A stretch of DNA of 64,000 bases, taken from NCBI GenBank assembly GCA_025963645.1, contig JAOQAI010000004.1, positions 25,419-89,418 of the forward strand. Reading direction: 5' to 3'. A model generated the notes under the pieces. It was not told where the DNA came from. It made no database searches and saw nothing but the letters and a program-made list of their open reading frames with translations. This DNA is from Flaviaestuariibacter sp. Its GTDB lineage: Bacteria > Bacteroidota > Bacteroidia > Chitinophagales > Chitinophagaceae. This document shows positions 52,278 through 61,560 of this stretch, piece by piece; the stretch's first letter is position 1; the number at the start of each line of letters is the position of its first letter. The position numbers were made by a program, and so were the translations under genes.

Positions 52278-52853
52278 ATGGATTCTAATATTTTCATTCA
52301 TCCTTCTGCTATTGTTGACTCCGGGGCACAAATAGGCGCCGGAACAAAGGTTTGGCATTTTTGTCATTTAATGCCCCGGAGTGTTATTGGGGAGAGCTGC
52401 ATTTTGGGACAAAATGTGTTTGTAGATAATGATGTGATTGTCGGGAATGGGGTAAAGATTCAGAATAATGTATCTCTGTATAATGGAGTTGTCATTGAGG
52501 ATGGAGCTTTCATTGGCCCATCAGTTGTTTTTACGAATGTTATCAATCCCAGAAGCTTTATTGAAAGAAAACAGAAGTTTAGGAAAACGGTAGTAAGAAA
52601 AGGGGCGAGCATTGGAGCGAATGCTACCATCGTATGCGGCGTAGAGATAGGGTGCTACGCATTAATTGGTGCGGGGGCAGTTTTAACAAAAGACGTAAAG
52701 GCTTATTCTATTATGACCGGAAACCCGGCTAAACAGTCAGGATGGGTAAGTAAAAATGGTTATCGTTTGATTTTCAATGAGAACGGAGAAGCAATTGAAG
52801 AAATTACTATGAAAACCTATAAACTCATCAACAACGAAGTGCGGGTAGATTAA
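52278..52853 (+). CDS. hexapeptide-repeat N-acetyltransferase (WlbB-like)
   Basis: This 191-residue protein is a left-handed beta-helix made of hexapeptide repeats ([25 protein letters not shown]-type turns). It has the segment [15 protein letters not shown] typical of the WlbB/WbpD branch, which acetylates UDP-2-acetamido-3-amino-2,3-dideoxy-glucuronate. The start at 52278 avoids a 5' extension that only mirrors the antisense DUF5009 gene. It lies just before the polysaccharide promoter and its product may feed that locus. The exact sugar is inferred from similarity. Confidence 0.82.
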   Translation: MDSNIFIHPSAIVDSGAQIGAGTKVWHFCHLMPRSVIGESCILGQNVFVDNDVIVGNGVKIQNNVSLYNGVVIEDGAFIGPSVVFTNVINPRSFIERKQKFRKTVVRKGASIGANATIVCGVEIGCYALIGAGAVLTKDVKAYSIMTGNPAKQSGWVSKNGYRLIFNENGEAIEEITMKTYKLINNEVRVD

Positions 52854-52895
52854 TTTTTGTTACTTAACTAATTCAATATCTGAAGCTTTTATGAA

Positions 52896-52926
52896 TTTGT
52901 CACTCCCACAGCAACCCCTATATTTG
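52896..52926 (+). promoter_or_regulatory. near-consensus promoter of the polysaccharide locus
   Basis: TTTG (52896-52899) is 19 nt from TATATTTG (52919-52926), an exact TAnnTTTG. Transcription would start near 52933, leaving a leader of about 55 nt to the UpxY-like gene at 52989. This is the best-matched promoter in the window. Confidence 0.75.
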
Positions 52927-52988
52927 CACACCCTTTCTACTTAGCCATACAAAAAACCGTGTGACTGAGGTGGCGAAGCTTTGTAAGA

Positions 52989-53498
52989 ATGTCTTTTACC
53001 GGTTCAAAATGGCTCGCTGTTTATACCCGCCCACGGTGGGAAAAAAAGGTGCATAATCTTTTGACACAGAAAGGCATAGAAAGCTATTGCCCTTTAAATA
53101 AGGTGCATCGCAAATGGAGCGACCGGGTGAAACTGGTGGAAGAGCCCCTATTCAAATCCTATGTTTTTGTAAAGACAGACGATGAAAACCGTACGGCTGT
53201 CCGGATGACGGATGGCGTGATGAATTTTGTATATTGGGATGGGAAACCTGCCGTAATACGCGATAAGGAAATCCAGGTTATTAAAAAATTCCTGGATGAG
53301 CACCAAGAGGTGGCCTTGCTAAAGGCTGACTTAAGAGCAAATACGCAAGTGATTGTTACAGCCGGTCCTTTTATGGACCAAGAGGGAAAAATACTTGAGG
53401 TGAAACGTAAAAGAGTGAAAGTGCTAATCGAAAGTTTGGACTGCTACCTGGTAGCTTATATTGACCATAATAAACTTATTTCCCGTGAGTCTCACTAA
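52989..53498 (+). CDS. upxY: UpxY-type transcription antiterminator (NusG family)
   Basis: This 169-residue protein has a NusG N-terminal domain (about 1-105) marked by WLAVYTRPRWEKKV and PLFKSYVFVK, with a KOW-like C-terminal part. In Bacteroides, the UpxY protein of each capsule locus binds its own leader and lets polymerase read through. Here it is the first gene after a consensus promoter, as in those loci. It overlaps the signal-peptide region of the wza frame only in a shadow, with the real wza start at 53512, 14 bp after its stop. Confidence 0.9.
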   Translation: MSFTGSKWLAVYTRPRWEKKVHNLLTQKGIESYCPLNKVHRKWSDRVKLVEEPLFKSYVFVKTDDENRTAVRMTDGVMNFVYWDGKPAVIRDKEIQVIKKFLDEHQEVALLKADLRANTQVIVTAGPFMDQEGKILEVKRKRVKVLIESLDCYLVAYIDHNKLISRESH

Positions 53499-53511
53499 AC
53501 AAATAGTATCT

Positions 53512-54279
53512 ATGCGGTACCTACTTTATTTGTTTTTCATCCTTTGCTTCAGTTCCTGCCTCACACAAAAACGGGCGGTATATAATTACCTGGAAGATAT
53601 TAAGGATACGGCAGCCAAGCGCAGCGTTTATATTGCCGAGCCTATCATTCAAAAAAACGACCTGTTGTCTATACAGATTTCAAGCATTAGCACGGATCAA
53701 AAAGTAGATCCGATGTATAATATGAGCATGGCGGCTGGTGGTGGCCAAAACACGCAATTGATGGGCTACCTGGTAGATGTTCGTGGGGATATTGATATGC
53801 CCAGGATCGGGACCGTTCATGCAGAGGGGCTTACCAAGAGTGAACTGGAACAAACTATAAAAACCAGACTTAAAGATGTATTGATGCAACCCACCGTAAT
53901 GATCCGGTTCCTGAATTTTCGTATTACGGTTTTGGGGGAAGTAGGGAGCCCAGGTGTTTTAACTGTGCCTACCGAGCGCCTTACCATCTTAGAAGCCGTG
54001 GGTATGGCAGGTGGTATCACAGAATTCGGTACTATAAAAAACGTCCGTGTGCTGCGTGAAAATAACGGCATCCGGGAGACCGGGCTATTGGACCTTACCT
54101 CACAGTCTATTTTTGCTTCGCGCTATTATCAGCTTCAGCAAAACGATGTCATTCTGGTCGATCAAAACAGCTACCGGCTACGGCAGGCCGATCAGCAACG
54201 GATCACGCAGCAGGTAGGATTCGCTTTGAGCATTATCACCGCTGCCACGCTTATCTACAGCATCTTTACCCGTAATTAA
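53512..54279 (+). CDS. wza: outer-membrane polysaccharide export lipoprotein (Wza-like)
   Basis: This 255-residue protein has a lipoprotein signal (MRYLLYLFFILCFSSC, Cys16). A polysaccharide biosynthesis/export (PES) domain follows (about 40-125) and then SLBB-type segments (RITVLGEVGSPGVLTVP). A hydrophobic helix near the C-terminus (about 230-250) may span the membrane. It forms the export channel in the outer membrane. The ATG at 53512 begins the signal peptide exactly. It is shorter than E. coli Wza, as usual in Bacteroidota. Confidence 0.9.
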   Translation: MRYLLYLFFILCFSSCLTQKRAVYNYLEDIKDTAAKRSVYIAEPIIQKNDLLSIQISSISTDQKVDPMYNMSMAAGGGQNTQLMGYLVDVRGDIDMPRIGTVHAEGLTKSELEQTIKTRLKDVLMQPTVMIRFLNFRITVLGEVGSPGVLTVPTERLTILEAVGMAGGITEFGTIKNVRVLRENNGIRETGLLDLTSQSIFASRYYQLQQNDVILVDQNSYRLRQADQQRITQQVGFALSIITAATLIYSIFTRN

Positions 54280-54287
54280 TCATTTAA

Positions 54288-56681
54288 ATGGCCTCTCAAT
54301 TTCAACCTTCCCGCAGTGATCAAGCCGGCTTTAATATAAAGGAGTTTGTATTTAAGTACCTGCGCTTTTTGCCGCTCTTTATTCTTTCGGTGGTGCTATC
54401 GCTGGCGGTGGCCTTTTTATACCTGCGCTATACAACACCTATTTACCGGGCAACTGGGTCCATGATCCTAAGCGATGAAAAACCGGGTGGTGGGGGAAAG
54501 GACGACAAATTTCAGGAACTATTTGGAAACGACCGGAGCAAGAATATTCAAAACGAGATCGAATACATTAAATCCGTACCAATGATGGAGCGTGTGGTGC
54601 GGTCGCTTAACCTAAATTTCGAGTATAAGGCAAAAGGTAAAATAAAAGAGCCGAATGTTTACAAGGAAGCGCCCTTCTACGTTGAGACGTTGCAAGTAAA
54701 AGATTCTATTCCTTTTGTATTACCTATTCGTTTCAGCAATGGCACTAGTTTTAAAATAGGAAGCGATGACGCCGTCTATACTTTCGGGCAAGCTTTTTCG
54801 ACACCCAATGGCAGCTTCCGGCTCCTGAAAATCGGTAATGCCGAACCTACTGCCGAATATATGATCACCTGGCGACCCACGGCACAAGCAGCTTCCCAAC
54901 TAGCCGGTGGTTTGGTTGTGGCTCCTAAGACGGGCGGTAGTATCCTCGTATTATCACTGGAAACGGAGAGCGCACAGTTGTGTGCTGATGTCATTAACCA
55001 ATTGATGGTGGAGTACCAGCGAGGTACCATTGAAGATAAAAACGCTACTACCAGGCAAATGATCGATTTTATCGATGGCCGGTTGCGGCTTGTGTCCCAC
55101 GAACTCGATAGCGTGACCAACCAGCTGATCGCTTACCAACAAGCCAATCAACTGAATGATGTAGAGACCGCTTCTGCCAGCTTGTACAGCAAAACCGAGG
55201 CGGCGGATCAGCAATTGGTAGAGCAACGTTCGCAACTGACTAACCTGCAACTGATCGAGGATTATGTAGGATCCTCTCAAAACCGTTATACTATTGTTCC
55301 TTCGGCGCTCAGTATTGCTGACGCTACGTTAGGTGGCTTGATTGGCGCTTATAATACAGCACAGCTGGAACGCAAGAGCCTCCTGGAAAGCACACCCGCT
55401 GCCAATCCGCGAGTGGTTCAATTGAGCGAACAAATAGAAAGCTACCGCCGCAGCCTGCTCGAGAATCTGCGCAATCTCCGGCGTGCGCTCAATGCCTCTA
55501 TAGCGAGTGTACAGCAGCGCAATTCCAGCGCCCAGGCGCAGCTGCGCTCCATGCCTTCCAAGCTACAGAACTTTGTAGAGATCAAACGGCAACAGGAAAA
55601 CAAGCTGGCTATTTATAATTTCCTGATGGAGAAGCGGGAAGAGTCTGCTATCTCGCTTGCCGCTACTATTTCCAATATCAAGGTGCTGGACAAGGCCAGT
55701 CCTAACCCGGTCCCGGTGAAGCCTACTTCCGGCAGCATCAAATCCATAGCATTACTAATCGGTTTGATCATCCCAGCCCTGTTCATTTTTATACTGGAAT
55801 TGCTGGATGATAAAGTGAAATCGAGAACGGATATCGAAAAGGTTACTACGGTTCCCGTTTTAGGTGAGGTGGGGCATTCCAAAGAGGGTGATACGCTTGT
55901 AGTAACCCATAAGAACCGAAAGTTCATCGCTGAGCAGTTCCGGATCATCCGTTCCAACCTCCAGTACATTATTGCCACTATCGAAAAGCCGGTCATCCTT
56001 ATTACGTCGTCCTTCAGCGGAGAGGGAAAATCATTTATTGCCACCAATATGGGGGCCGTGCTATCACTCGGCGGAAAACGCACCATTGTATTGGAGTTCG
56101 ATATCCGGAAGCCCAAAATACTATCTGGCTTGGACATTCCCAAAAAACCGGGCTTGACGAACTATATCCTCGGGAAAATAAGACTGGAGGAATTGCCGAT
56201 ACCTGTGGAAGGCTATGAGAATCTTTTTGTGCTCGCCTGCGGCCCCATTCCTCCTAATCCTGCCGAACTCCTTTTAGAGCCCCGGATGGCTGAACTTTTT
56301 GCTTACCTGCGTAAAGAGTTCGATGTTATTATTATGGATACTGCGCCGGTAGGTATGGTTAGCGACGCCTTAACCCTCAGCCAATTCGCTGATTGTACCA
56401 TTTATATTACCCGCCAGGGAGTAACGCATAAAAAACAATTGCAACTGATTGAAGAATACCATACGCAAAATAAGCTCCCTAAATCCAGTATCATCCTGAA
56501 CGATGTGAAGATGGGTGGTGGGTATGGTTACTATGGATATGGCGGCTATGGCTACGGTTATGGGTATGGTGCCGGACGGGGCTATGGTTATTATGAGGAT
56601 GAAAAACCAGAAGGCATTTTAAGCCGATGGTTTCCTTTTGGAAAAGGGAAAAAACAAACAAAGAAAAAAGCAACTATTTAA
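54288..56681 (+). CDS. wzc: polysaccharide co-polymerase / tyrosine autokinase (Wzc-like)
   Basis: This 797-residue protein has two membrane helices (about 28-48 and 485-505) that bracket a large periplasmic part containing a Wzz-like fold and coiled coil. A cytoplasmic ATPase domain follows with Walker A GEGKS (Lys581) and the Walker A' segment [11 protein letters not shown]. The C-terminal tail is Gly-Tyr rich (GYGYYGYGG type, about residues 746-770) and would be the autophosphorylated tyrosine cluster. It controls chain length and export. It follows wza by 8 bp. Confidence 0.92.
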   Translation: MASQFQPSRSDQAGFNIKEFVFKYLRFLPLFILSVVLSLAVAFLYLRYTTPIYRATGSMILSDEKPGGGGKDDKFQELFGNDRSKNIQNEIEYIKSVPMMERVVRSLNLNFEYKAKGKIKEPNVYKEAPFYVETLQVKDSIPFVLPIRFSNGTSFKIGSDDAVYTFGQAFSTPNGSFRLLKIGNAEPTAEYMITWRPTAQAASQLAGGLVVAPKTGGSILVLSLETESAQLCADVINQLMVEYQRGTIEDKNATTRQMIDFIDGRLRLVSHELDSVTNQLIAYQQANQLNDVETASASLYSKTEAADQQLVEQRSQLTNLQLIEDYVGSSQNRYTIVPSALSIADATLGGLIGAYNTAQLERKSLLESTPAANPRVVQLSEQIESYRRSLLENLRNLRRALNASIASVQQRNSSAQAQLRSMPSKLQNFVEIKRQQENKLAIYNFLMEKREESAISLAATISNIKVLDKASPNPVPVKPTSGSIKSIALLIGLIIPALFIFILELLDDKVKSRTDIEKVTTVPVLGEVGHSKEGDTLVVTHKNRKFIAEQFRIIRSNLQYIIATIEKPVILITSSFSGEGKSFIATNMGAVLSLGGKRTIVLEFDIRKPKILSGLDIPKKPGLTNYILGKIRLEELPIPVEGYENLFVLACGPIPPNPAELLLEPRMAELFAYLRKEFDVIIMDTAPVGMVSDALTLSQFADCTIYITRQGVTHKKQLQLIEEYHTQNKLPKSSIILNDVKMGGGYGYYGYGGYGYGYGYGAGRGYGYYEDEKPEGILSRWFPFGKGKKQTKKKATI

Positions 56682-56683
56682 GT

Positions 56684-57652
56684 ATGCGTATTCTTGTTAC
56701 CGGTGGCGCCGGTTTTATTGGATCGAACCTGGCAGAAGCCTTGCTGCAACTGGAAGGCGTAAACCATGTGCGTGTTCTGGATAACCTGGCTACCGGCTCT
56801 TCTAAAAATATTGAACCTTTTCTAACACACCCTAAGTTTGAATTTATAGAAGGTGATATCCGGGAGGCTCAGACCTGCCTCGCTGCCTGTGTGGATATTG
56901 ACCTGGTTTCGCACCAGGCGGCCCTGGGCTCGGTGCCACGGTCTATTAATGACCCCCTGACGACCAATGAGGTGAACATTACCGGGATGCTAAACATGCT
57001 GACGGCTGCCAGGGAAAGCGCGGTTCAGCGGGTGGTGTATGCTGCTTCATCATCCACCTACGGCGATCATCCCGGGCTGCCAAAAGTGGAAGATGCTATT
57101 GGAAAGCCTCTTTCGCCGTATGCTGTTACAAAATACGTTAATGAGTTATATGCAGATGTTTTTTATAAAACATACGGATTAGATACCATCGGGCTGCGCT
57201 ATTTCAATGTATTTGGACCTAAGCAGGATCCTAACGGTGCGTATGCCGCGGTGATACCACTGTTTATGAAGGCGGTGCTGAATAACGAGGCACCGCATAT
57301 TAATGGTGATGGCGAAACAAGCCGGGACTTTACTTTTATAGGAAATGTTGTGCAGGCAAATATCAAAGCGCTTTTTACGGAGAATCCAGAAGCTTTGAAC
57401 CAAGTGTATAATGTGGCCTTTGGGGAGCGAACGACGTTGAATGAGTTGTTTGAGTATTTAAAACAGATTGCCGGGAGTGATTTAGCGCCTATATATGGAA
57501 CTGAAAGAGTCGGGGATGTGCGGCATAGCTTAGCGGATATTTCAAAAGCAAAGTCTTTGTTGTCGTACGATCCGAAGGTGAGTGTGAAGGAGGGGTTGAA
57601 GGCGGCTTTCGATTGGTATCGTCAACATCATAATTATTCGTATTCGGTGTAG
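56684..57652 (+). CDS. UDP-HexNAc 4-epimerase (SDR, WbpP/TviC-like)
   Basis: This 322-residue extended SDR has the Rossmann motif GGAGFIGSN, the catalytic YAVTK (Tyr-x-x-x-Lys) and [12 protein letters not shown], a segment typical of the UDP-GlcNAc 4-epimerase branch. It interconverts UDP-GlcNAc and UDP-GalNAc. It starts 2 bp after wzc. A partner dehydrogenase of the WbpO/TviB type begins at 63868, so the two may make UDP-GalNAc uronate, as in Vi-antigen synthesis. Which HexNAc is used is inferred. Confidence 0.85.
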   Translation: MRILVTGGAGFIGSNLAEALLQLEGVNHVRVLDNLATGSSKNIEPFLTHPKFEFIEGDIREAQTCLAACVDIDLVSHQAALGSVPRSINDPLTTNEVNITGMLNMLTAARESAVQRVVYAASSSTYGDHPGLPKVEDAIGKPLSPYAVTKYVNELYADVFYKTYGLDTIGLRYFNVFGPKQDPNGAYAAVIPLFMKAVLNNEAPHINGDGETSRDFTFIGNVVQANIKALFTENPEALNQVYNVAFGERTTLNELFEYLKQIAGSDLAPIYGTERVGDVRHSLADISKAKSLLSYDPKVSVKEGLKAAFDWYRQHHNYSYSV

Positions 57653-57660
57653 AGAGTTGG

Positions 57661-57701
57661 GTTGTTTAGGTGTTGAGTTGTTTAGGTGTTGAGTTGTTTA
57701 G
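57661..57701 (+). repeat. 16-bp tandem repeat, 2.5 units
   Basis: GTTGTTTAGGTGTTGA occurs at 57661-57676 and 57677-57692, and a partial third copy follows. Inverted CTAAACAAC copies lie at about 57785-57810, and TTGTTTAG copies recur after rfbB (59320-59345). Together they flank the four-helix-bundle gene and rfbB. Confidence 0.7.
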
Positions 57702-57819
57702 AAAAGCGCAGTTAGTCTTTTTTATTTATAAATAACTTGCTGGTGGATGTTTCAGATACCACTATCTAATTTAGACATATAAACAACTAAACAAAAATCG
57801 TCTAAACAACAAACCATCC

Positions 57820-58179
57820 ATGCACACCTATGCATTCGAGAAACTGGATGTCTGGCAAGAGGCGAGAAAATTAGTGGCTGCTGTTTATACGCTTACTCGA
57901 AACTACCCTTCAGATGAAAAGTTCGGAATCGTAAATCAAATGAGACGATGTGCTGTATCCATACCTTCTAATATCGCTGAGGGATCGGCGCGTAAGACCT
58001 CAAAAGATCAGGCACATTTCTATACAATGGCTTATGGGAGTTTAATGGAGTTATTGAATCAACTTATACTTTCTGCGGATTTAAACTTTATTTCAAGCGA
58101 GGACCTAATTAATCTGCGAATTTCTATTGAAAGCCTATCCAATAAGATCAATGCTCTAAGACGTTCTACGGAATTATAA
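57820..58179 (+). CDS. four-helix-bundle protein (S23/IVS family)
   Basis: This 119-residue all-helical protein matches the 23S rRNA intervening-sequence (S23) family. It has the start FEKLDVWQEARKLVAAVY, the turn MRRCAVSIPSNIAEGSAR and a last helix with SLSNKINALRRS. Bacteroidota carry many free-standing copies, often inside polysaccharide loci. Function unknown. It is flanked by TTGTTTAG-type repeats and interrupts the sugar genes without a clear link to them. Confidence 0.9.
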   Translation: MHTYAFEKLDVWQEARKLVAAVYTLTRNYPSDEKFGIVNQMRRCAVSIPSNIAEGSARKTSKDQAHFYTMAYGSLMELLNQLILSADLNFISSEDLINLRISIESLSNKINALRRSTEL

Positions 58180-58212
58180 AGAGCTCAACAAATAAACGCC
58201 AAACAAATAAAC

Positions 58213-59307
58213 ATGCCTTCCTTCACCAAAACCATCCTCATTACCGGCGGTGCCGGGTTTATTGGTTCGCATGTAGTGCGGCTTTTTGTAACGAAGTATC
58301 CAGACTACCGGATCGTGAACCTGGATGCATTAACGTATGCGGGCAACCTGCAGAATTTGACCGATATCGAAACGGCGCCGAATTATGTATTTGAGAAGGT
58401 CAATCTTTTGGATGCAACCGAATTGGCTCGGGTCTTCACACAATACCAGCCAGATAGTGTGATACACCTGGCTGCGGAGTCGCATGTGGATCGTTCGATC
58501 TTGTCGCCGCTTGACTTCGTGTATACGAATGTGGTGGGAACCGTTAATTTGCTGAATGTGGCTAAAACGCAGTGGTCTCAAAAAACCCTTCGTCAAGCTC
58601 AGGGTGACAATCCGTTCGATAACAAGCTATTTTATCACGTTTCAACCGACGAAGTTTATGGCGCTTTAGGAGAGACGGGTTTGTTTACGGAGGAGACGCC
58701 GTATGATCCGCATTCGCCTTACTCCGCTTCGAAGGCCAGCTCCGATCATTTTGTGCGGGCTTATGGCGATACCTATGGTTTGCCGGTAGTGATCACGAAC
58801 TGCTCCAACAATTATGGGCCTTATCATTTCCCCGAAAAACTGATCCCGCTTTTTATCAATAATATCATTACCAAAAAGCCGCTGCCGGTATATGGCGATG
58901 GGCAATATACCCGCGACTGGCTTTTTGTAAAGGACCACGCTATCGCCATTGACCTTGTTTTTCACAAGGGCAAAAAGGGCAGCACTTATAACATTGGCGG
59001 CTTTAATGAATGGAAGAACATTGACCTGGTGAAAGAGCTATGCCGCCAAATGGATGAGAAGCTGGAAAACCCGGTTGGTACAAGTGAAGCATTGATCACG
59101 TATGTAAAAGACCGTCCTGGGCACGACCGGCGCTATGCGATTGATGCGGGTAAGATCAATAAGGAGTTGGGCTGGGAACCAAGCGTGACGTTTGAAGAAG
59201 GATTGGGTCAAACAATTGACTGGTTTTTGAGTAATGAAGAGTGGCTGAAAGGGGTAACGAGTGGGGCTTACCAGCATTATTACGAGGAGCAATATGCAGA
59301 GAGGTGA
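58213..59307 (+). CDS. rfbB: dTDP-glucose 4,6-dehydratase
   Basis: This 364-residue extended SDR has GGAGFIGSH, the TDEVYGALG segment and the catalytic YSASK. It converts dTDP-glucose to dTDP-4-keto-6-deoxyglucose. Residues 127-133 (LRQAQGD) are encoded by an intergenic-type repeat (58587-58610) captured in frame, just before the strand that leads to the active site. No rfbA, rfbC or rfbD gene lies in the window. The gene follows the four-helix-bundle gene by 33 bp. Confidence 0.93.
   Translation: MPSFTKTILITGGAGFIGSHVVRLFVTKYPDYRIVNLDALTYAGNLQNLTDIETAPNYVFEKVNLLDATELARVFTQYQPDSVIHLAAESHVDRSILSPLDFVYTNVVGTVNLLNVAKTQWSQKTLRQAQGDNPFDNKLFYHVSTDEVYGALGETGLFTEETPYDPHSPYSASKASSDHFVRAYGDTYGLPVVITNCSNNYGPYHFPEKLIPLFINNIITKKPLPVYGDGQYTRDWLFVKDHAIAIDLVFHKGKKGSTYNIGGFNEWKNIDLVKELCRQMDEKLENPVGTSEALITYVKDRPGHDRRYAIDAGKINKELGWEPSVTFEEGLGQTIDWFLSNEEWLKGVTSGAYQHYYEEQYAER
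58587..58610 (+). repeat. CTTCGTCAAGCTCAGGGTGACA repeat inside rfbB
   Basis: The 24-bp stretch beginning CCTTCGTCAAGCTCAGGG and ending TGACAA is a short form of a dispersed Bacteroidota intergenic repeat. A longer copy lies at 59429-59467. It adds about 8-10 residues to the dTDP-glucose dehydratase without breaking the frame. Confidence 0.8.
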
Positions 59308-59319
59308 GGGTCAGGGATG

Positions 59320-59345
59320 TTTAGTTGTTTAGAGGTTTAGGTGTT
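59320..59345 (+). repeat. TTGTTTAG-type repeat after rfbB
   Basis: ATGTTTAGTTGTTTAGAGG and GGTGTTTAG follow the rfbB stop. They match the motif at 57661-57701, marking the right side of the segment with the four-helix-bundle gene and rfbB. Confidence 0.55.
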
Positions 59346-59428
59346 TAGCATTAAACTAACTATCTCAATAATTTCTCTAAAAGTAATTTTATCCCTTTGT
59401 GTCCTGATAAAAAAGATCCCTTCGTCCT

Positions 59429-59467
59429 TTCGTCAAGCTTAGGATAAACTCAGCTCAGGGTGACAAC
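59429..59467 (+). repeat. long copy of the CTTCGTCAAGCT repeat
   Basis: TTTCGTCAAGCTTAGGATAA followed by ACTCAGCTCAGGGTGACAA shares both ends with the copy in rfbB but has about 14 bp more in the middle. It is intergenic, between rfbB and gmd. Confidence 0.8.
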
Positions 59468-59515
59468 CACATAGAACGACCATTTTTGAGATAGGCTATT
59501 CATATTAAAGTAAGA

Positions 59516-60628
59516 ATGACAAAAGTTGCATTGATAACAGGGGTTACCGGGCAGGATGGCGCATACCTTTCGGAACTGCTTTTAGCTAAGGGCTATATCG
59601 TGCATGGCATTAAACGCCGGTCGTCGCTTTTCAATACAGACCGGATCGATCATTTATATAAAGACCCGCACGAAAGTCACCGCAATTTTATCTTGCACTA
59701 TGGCGATCTCAGCGATGGAACCAATCTTATTCGTATTATCCAGGAAGCGCAACCCGATGAGATTTATAACCTGGGAGCGATGAGCCATGTGAAGGTGAGT
59801 TTTGATGCGCCGGAATATACCGCCAATGCCGATGGTTTAGGCGTTCTCCGGCTTTTGGAGGCGATTCGCATTTTAGGGCTTCAAAATAAAACCAAACTTT
59901 ACCAAGCTTCGACTTCGGAGCTTTATGGGCTGGTGCAGGAGGTTCCTCAAAAAGAAACGACACCTTTCTATCCCCGCTCGCCTTACGCGGTAGCTAAGCT
60001 TTATGCTTATTGGATCACTGTAAATTACCGCGAAGCGTATGGTATTTTTGCCTGTAACGGTATTTTATTCAATCATGAGAGTCCGCTGCGTGGCGAAACC
60101 TTTGTAACCCGAAAAGTAACCCGTGGCGTGGCGCAAATAGCACTGGGCTTAACTGATATTTTATACATGGGTAATATCGATGCGGAACGGGATTGGGGCC
60201 ATGCCAAGGACTATGTAGAAGCCATGTACCTCATGCTGCAACAGGATAAGCCCACCGATTATGTAATCGCCACCGGCGTTACCTGCTCGGTGCGGGAATT
60301 CATACGCATGGCTTTTGCCGAACTGGGCGTGGTCATTCGTTTTGAAGGGGTCGGAGTCGAAGAATATGCTATCGTGGAAGATCACTCCGGAGAATACGCT
60401 TTCCACAAAGGGCAAGTAGTGATGAAAGTCGATCCCGCTTATTTCCGCCCTACCGAGGTCGATCAATTACTAGGCGATTCAACGAAGGCAAGAACAGAGT
60501 TGGGTTGGGCGCCAAGATACAAGCTGCAAGAACTAGTGGCTGAGATGGTGGCTGCTGACCTTCAACTTTTTCAAAAAGAAAAATTATTACGTGACGCGGG
60601 CTACCCAATCACAGTGCCCATTGCTTAA
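59516..60628 (+). CDS. gmd: GDP-mannose 4,6-dehydratase
   Basis: This 370-residue extended SDR has [10 protein letters not shown], the [20 protein letters not shown] segment and the catalytic YAVAK typical of Gmd. It converts GDP-mannose to GDP-4-keto-6-deoxymannose, the first step to GDP-L-fucose. The stop codon overlaps the fucose-synthase ATG by one base (TAATG). The length is normal. It is preceded by about 200 bp of repeat-containing sequence, so it may also have its own promoter. Confidence 0.97.
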   Translation: MTKVALITGVTGQDGAYLSELLLAKGYIVHGIKRRSSLFNTDRIDHLYKDPHESHRNFILHYGDLSDGTNLIRIIQEAQPDEIYNLGAMSHVKVSFDAPEYTANADGLGVLRLLEAIRILGLQNKTKLYQASTSELYGLVQEVPQKETTPFYPRSPYAVAKLYAYWITVNYREAYGIFACNGILFNHESPLRGETFVTRKVTRGVAQIALGLTDILYMGNIDAERDWGHAKDYVEAMYLMLQQDKPTDYVIATGVTCSVREFIRMAFAELGVVIRFEGVGVEEYAIVEDHSGEYAFHKGQVVMKVDPAYFRPTEVDQLLGDSTKARTELGWAPRYKLQELVAEMVAADLQLFQKEKLLRDAGYPITVPIA

Positions 60629-61560
60629 TGGAAAAAGAGAATAAGATATATATAGCCGGACACCGGGGTATGGTTGGCAGCGCGTTGCTACGCTGTCTAC
60701 AAGCAAAAGGCTATACCCGACTGATTACCCGTACCTCTGCGGAACTGGACTTGCGCGATGGAGCGGCAGTTCAAAGGTTCTTCGAGCTGGAAAAGCCGGA
60801 ATACGTGTTCTTAGCCGCTGCCAAGGTAGGTGGCATTTTAGCCAATAGCCAATACCCGGCGGATTTTTTATACGATAACCTGGCGATTCAGAACCATGTG
60901 ATTCACCAGTCTTACAAGCACGGGGTAAAAAAATTACTTTTCTTAGGCTCCTCCTGTATTTATCCCAAGCTGGCACCCCAGCCTTTGAAGGAAGACTCTT
61001 TATTAACCGGACCATTAGAGCCAACCAATGAAGCGTATGCCATTGCAAAGATTGCTGGCATCAAACTGTGCGAAGCCTATCGCCGCCAATATGGTTGTCA
61101 CTTTATTTCGGTTATGCCTACCAATTTGTATGGGCCGAATGATAATTATGACCTGCAACAGTCGCATGTGCTGCCTGCCATATTGCGCAAATTTCATGAG
61201 GCAAAAGTGAGTGGTGCCAAACAAGTAACGCTTTGGGGCACGGGCACACCCCACCGGGAATTTTTACATGCTGATGACCTGGCAAATGCCTGCTATTTTT
61301 TAATGCAGCATTATGATGAAGCAGCGTTTATTAATATAGGGGTAGGAACAGATATTACCATCCGCGAATTAGCCGAAACCGTAAAGCGAATCACGGAATA
61401 TAAAGGCGATATAATTTTTGATTCGAGTATGCCTGATGGTACACCACGAAAGCTCATGGATGTGTCGAAATTAACCACCTTGGGCTGGACAGCAAAAACC
61501 CCTTTGGAAGAGGGAATTAAAAACTTGTATAAAGAATATTTCAATCAGGAAAATATATGA
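60628..61560 (+). CDS. fcl: GDP-L-fucose synthase
   Basis: This 310-residue SDR has GHRGMVGSAL, GSSCIYP and NEAYAIAKIAG (Tyr-x-x-x-Lys), the standard GDP-4-keto-6-deoxymannose 3,5-epimerase/4-reductase motifs. It completes GDP-L-fucose from the Gmd product. It begins within the gmd stop and overlaps ugd by 4 bp, so the run gmd-fcl-ugd is translationally coupled. Confidence 0.97.
   Translation: MEKENKIYIAGHRGMVGSALLRCLQAKGYTRLITRTSAELDLRDGAAVQRFFELEKPEYVFLAAAKVGGILANSQYPADFLYDNLAIQNHVIHQSYKHGVKKLLFLGSSCIYPKLAPQPLKEDSLLTGPLEPTNEAYAIAKIAGIKLCEAYRRQYGCHFISVMPTNLYGPNDNYDLQQSHVLPAILRKFHEAKVSGAKQVTLWGTGTPHREFLHADDLANACYFLMQHYDEAAFINIGVGTDITIRELAETVKRITEYKGDIIFDSSMPDGTPRKLMDVSKLTTLGWTAKTPLEEGIKNLYKEYFNQENI

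Noticed and set aside
57820..58179. Four-helix-bundle protein as the Avd part of a diversity-generating retroelement
   Set aside because: No reverse transcriptase, template repeat or variable repeat is present nearby, and the sequence fits the common free-standing S23 family.
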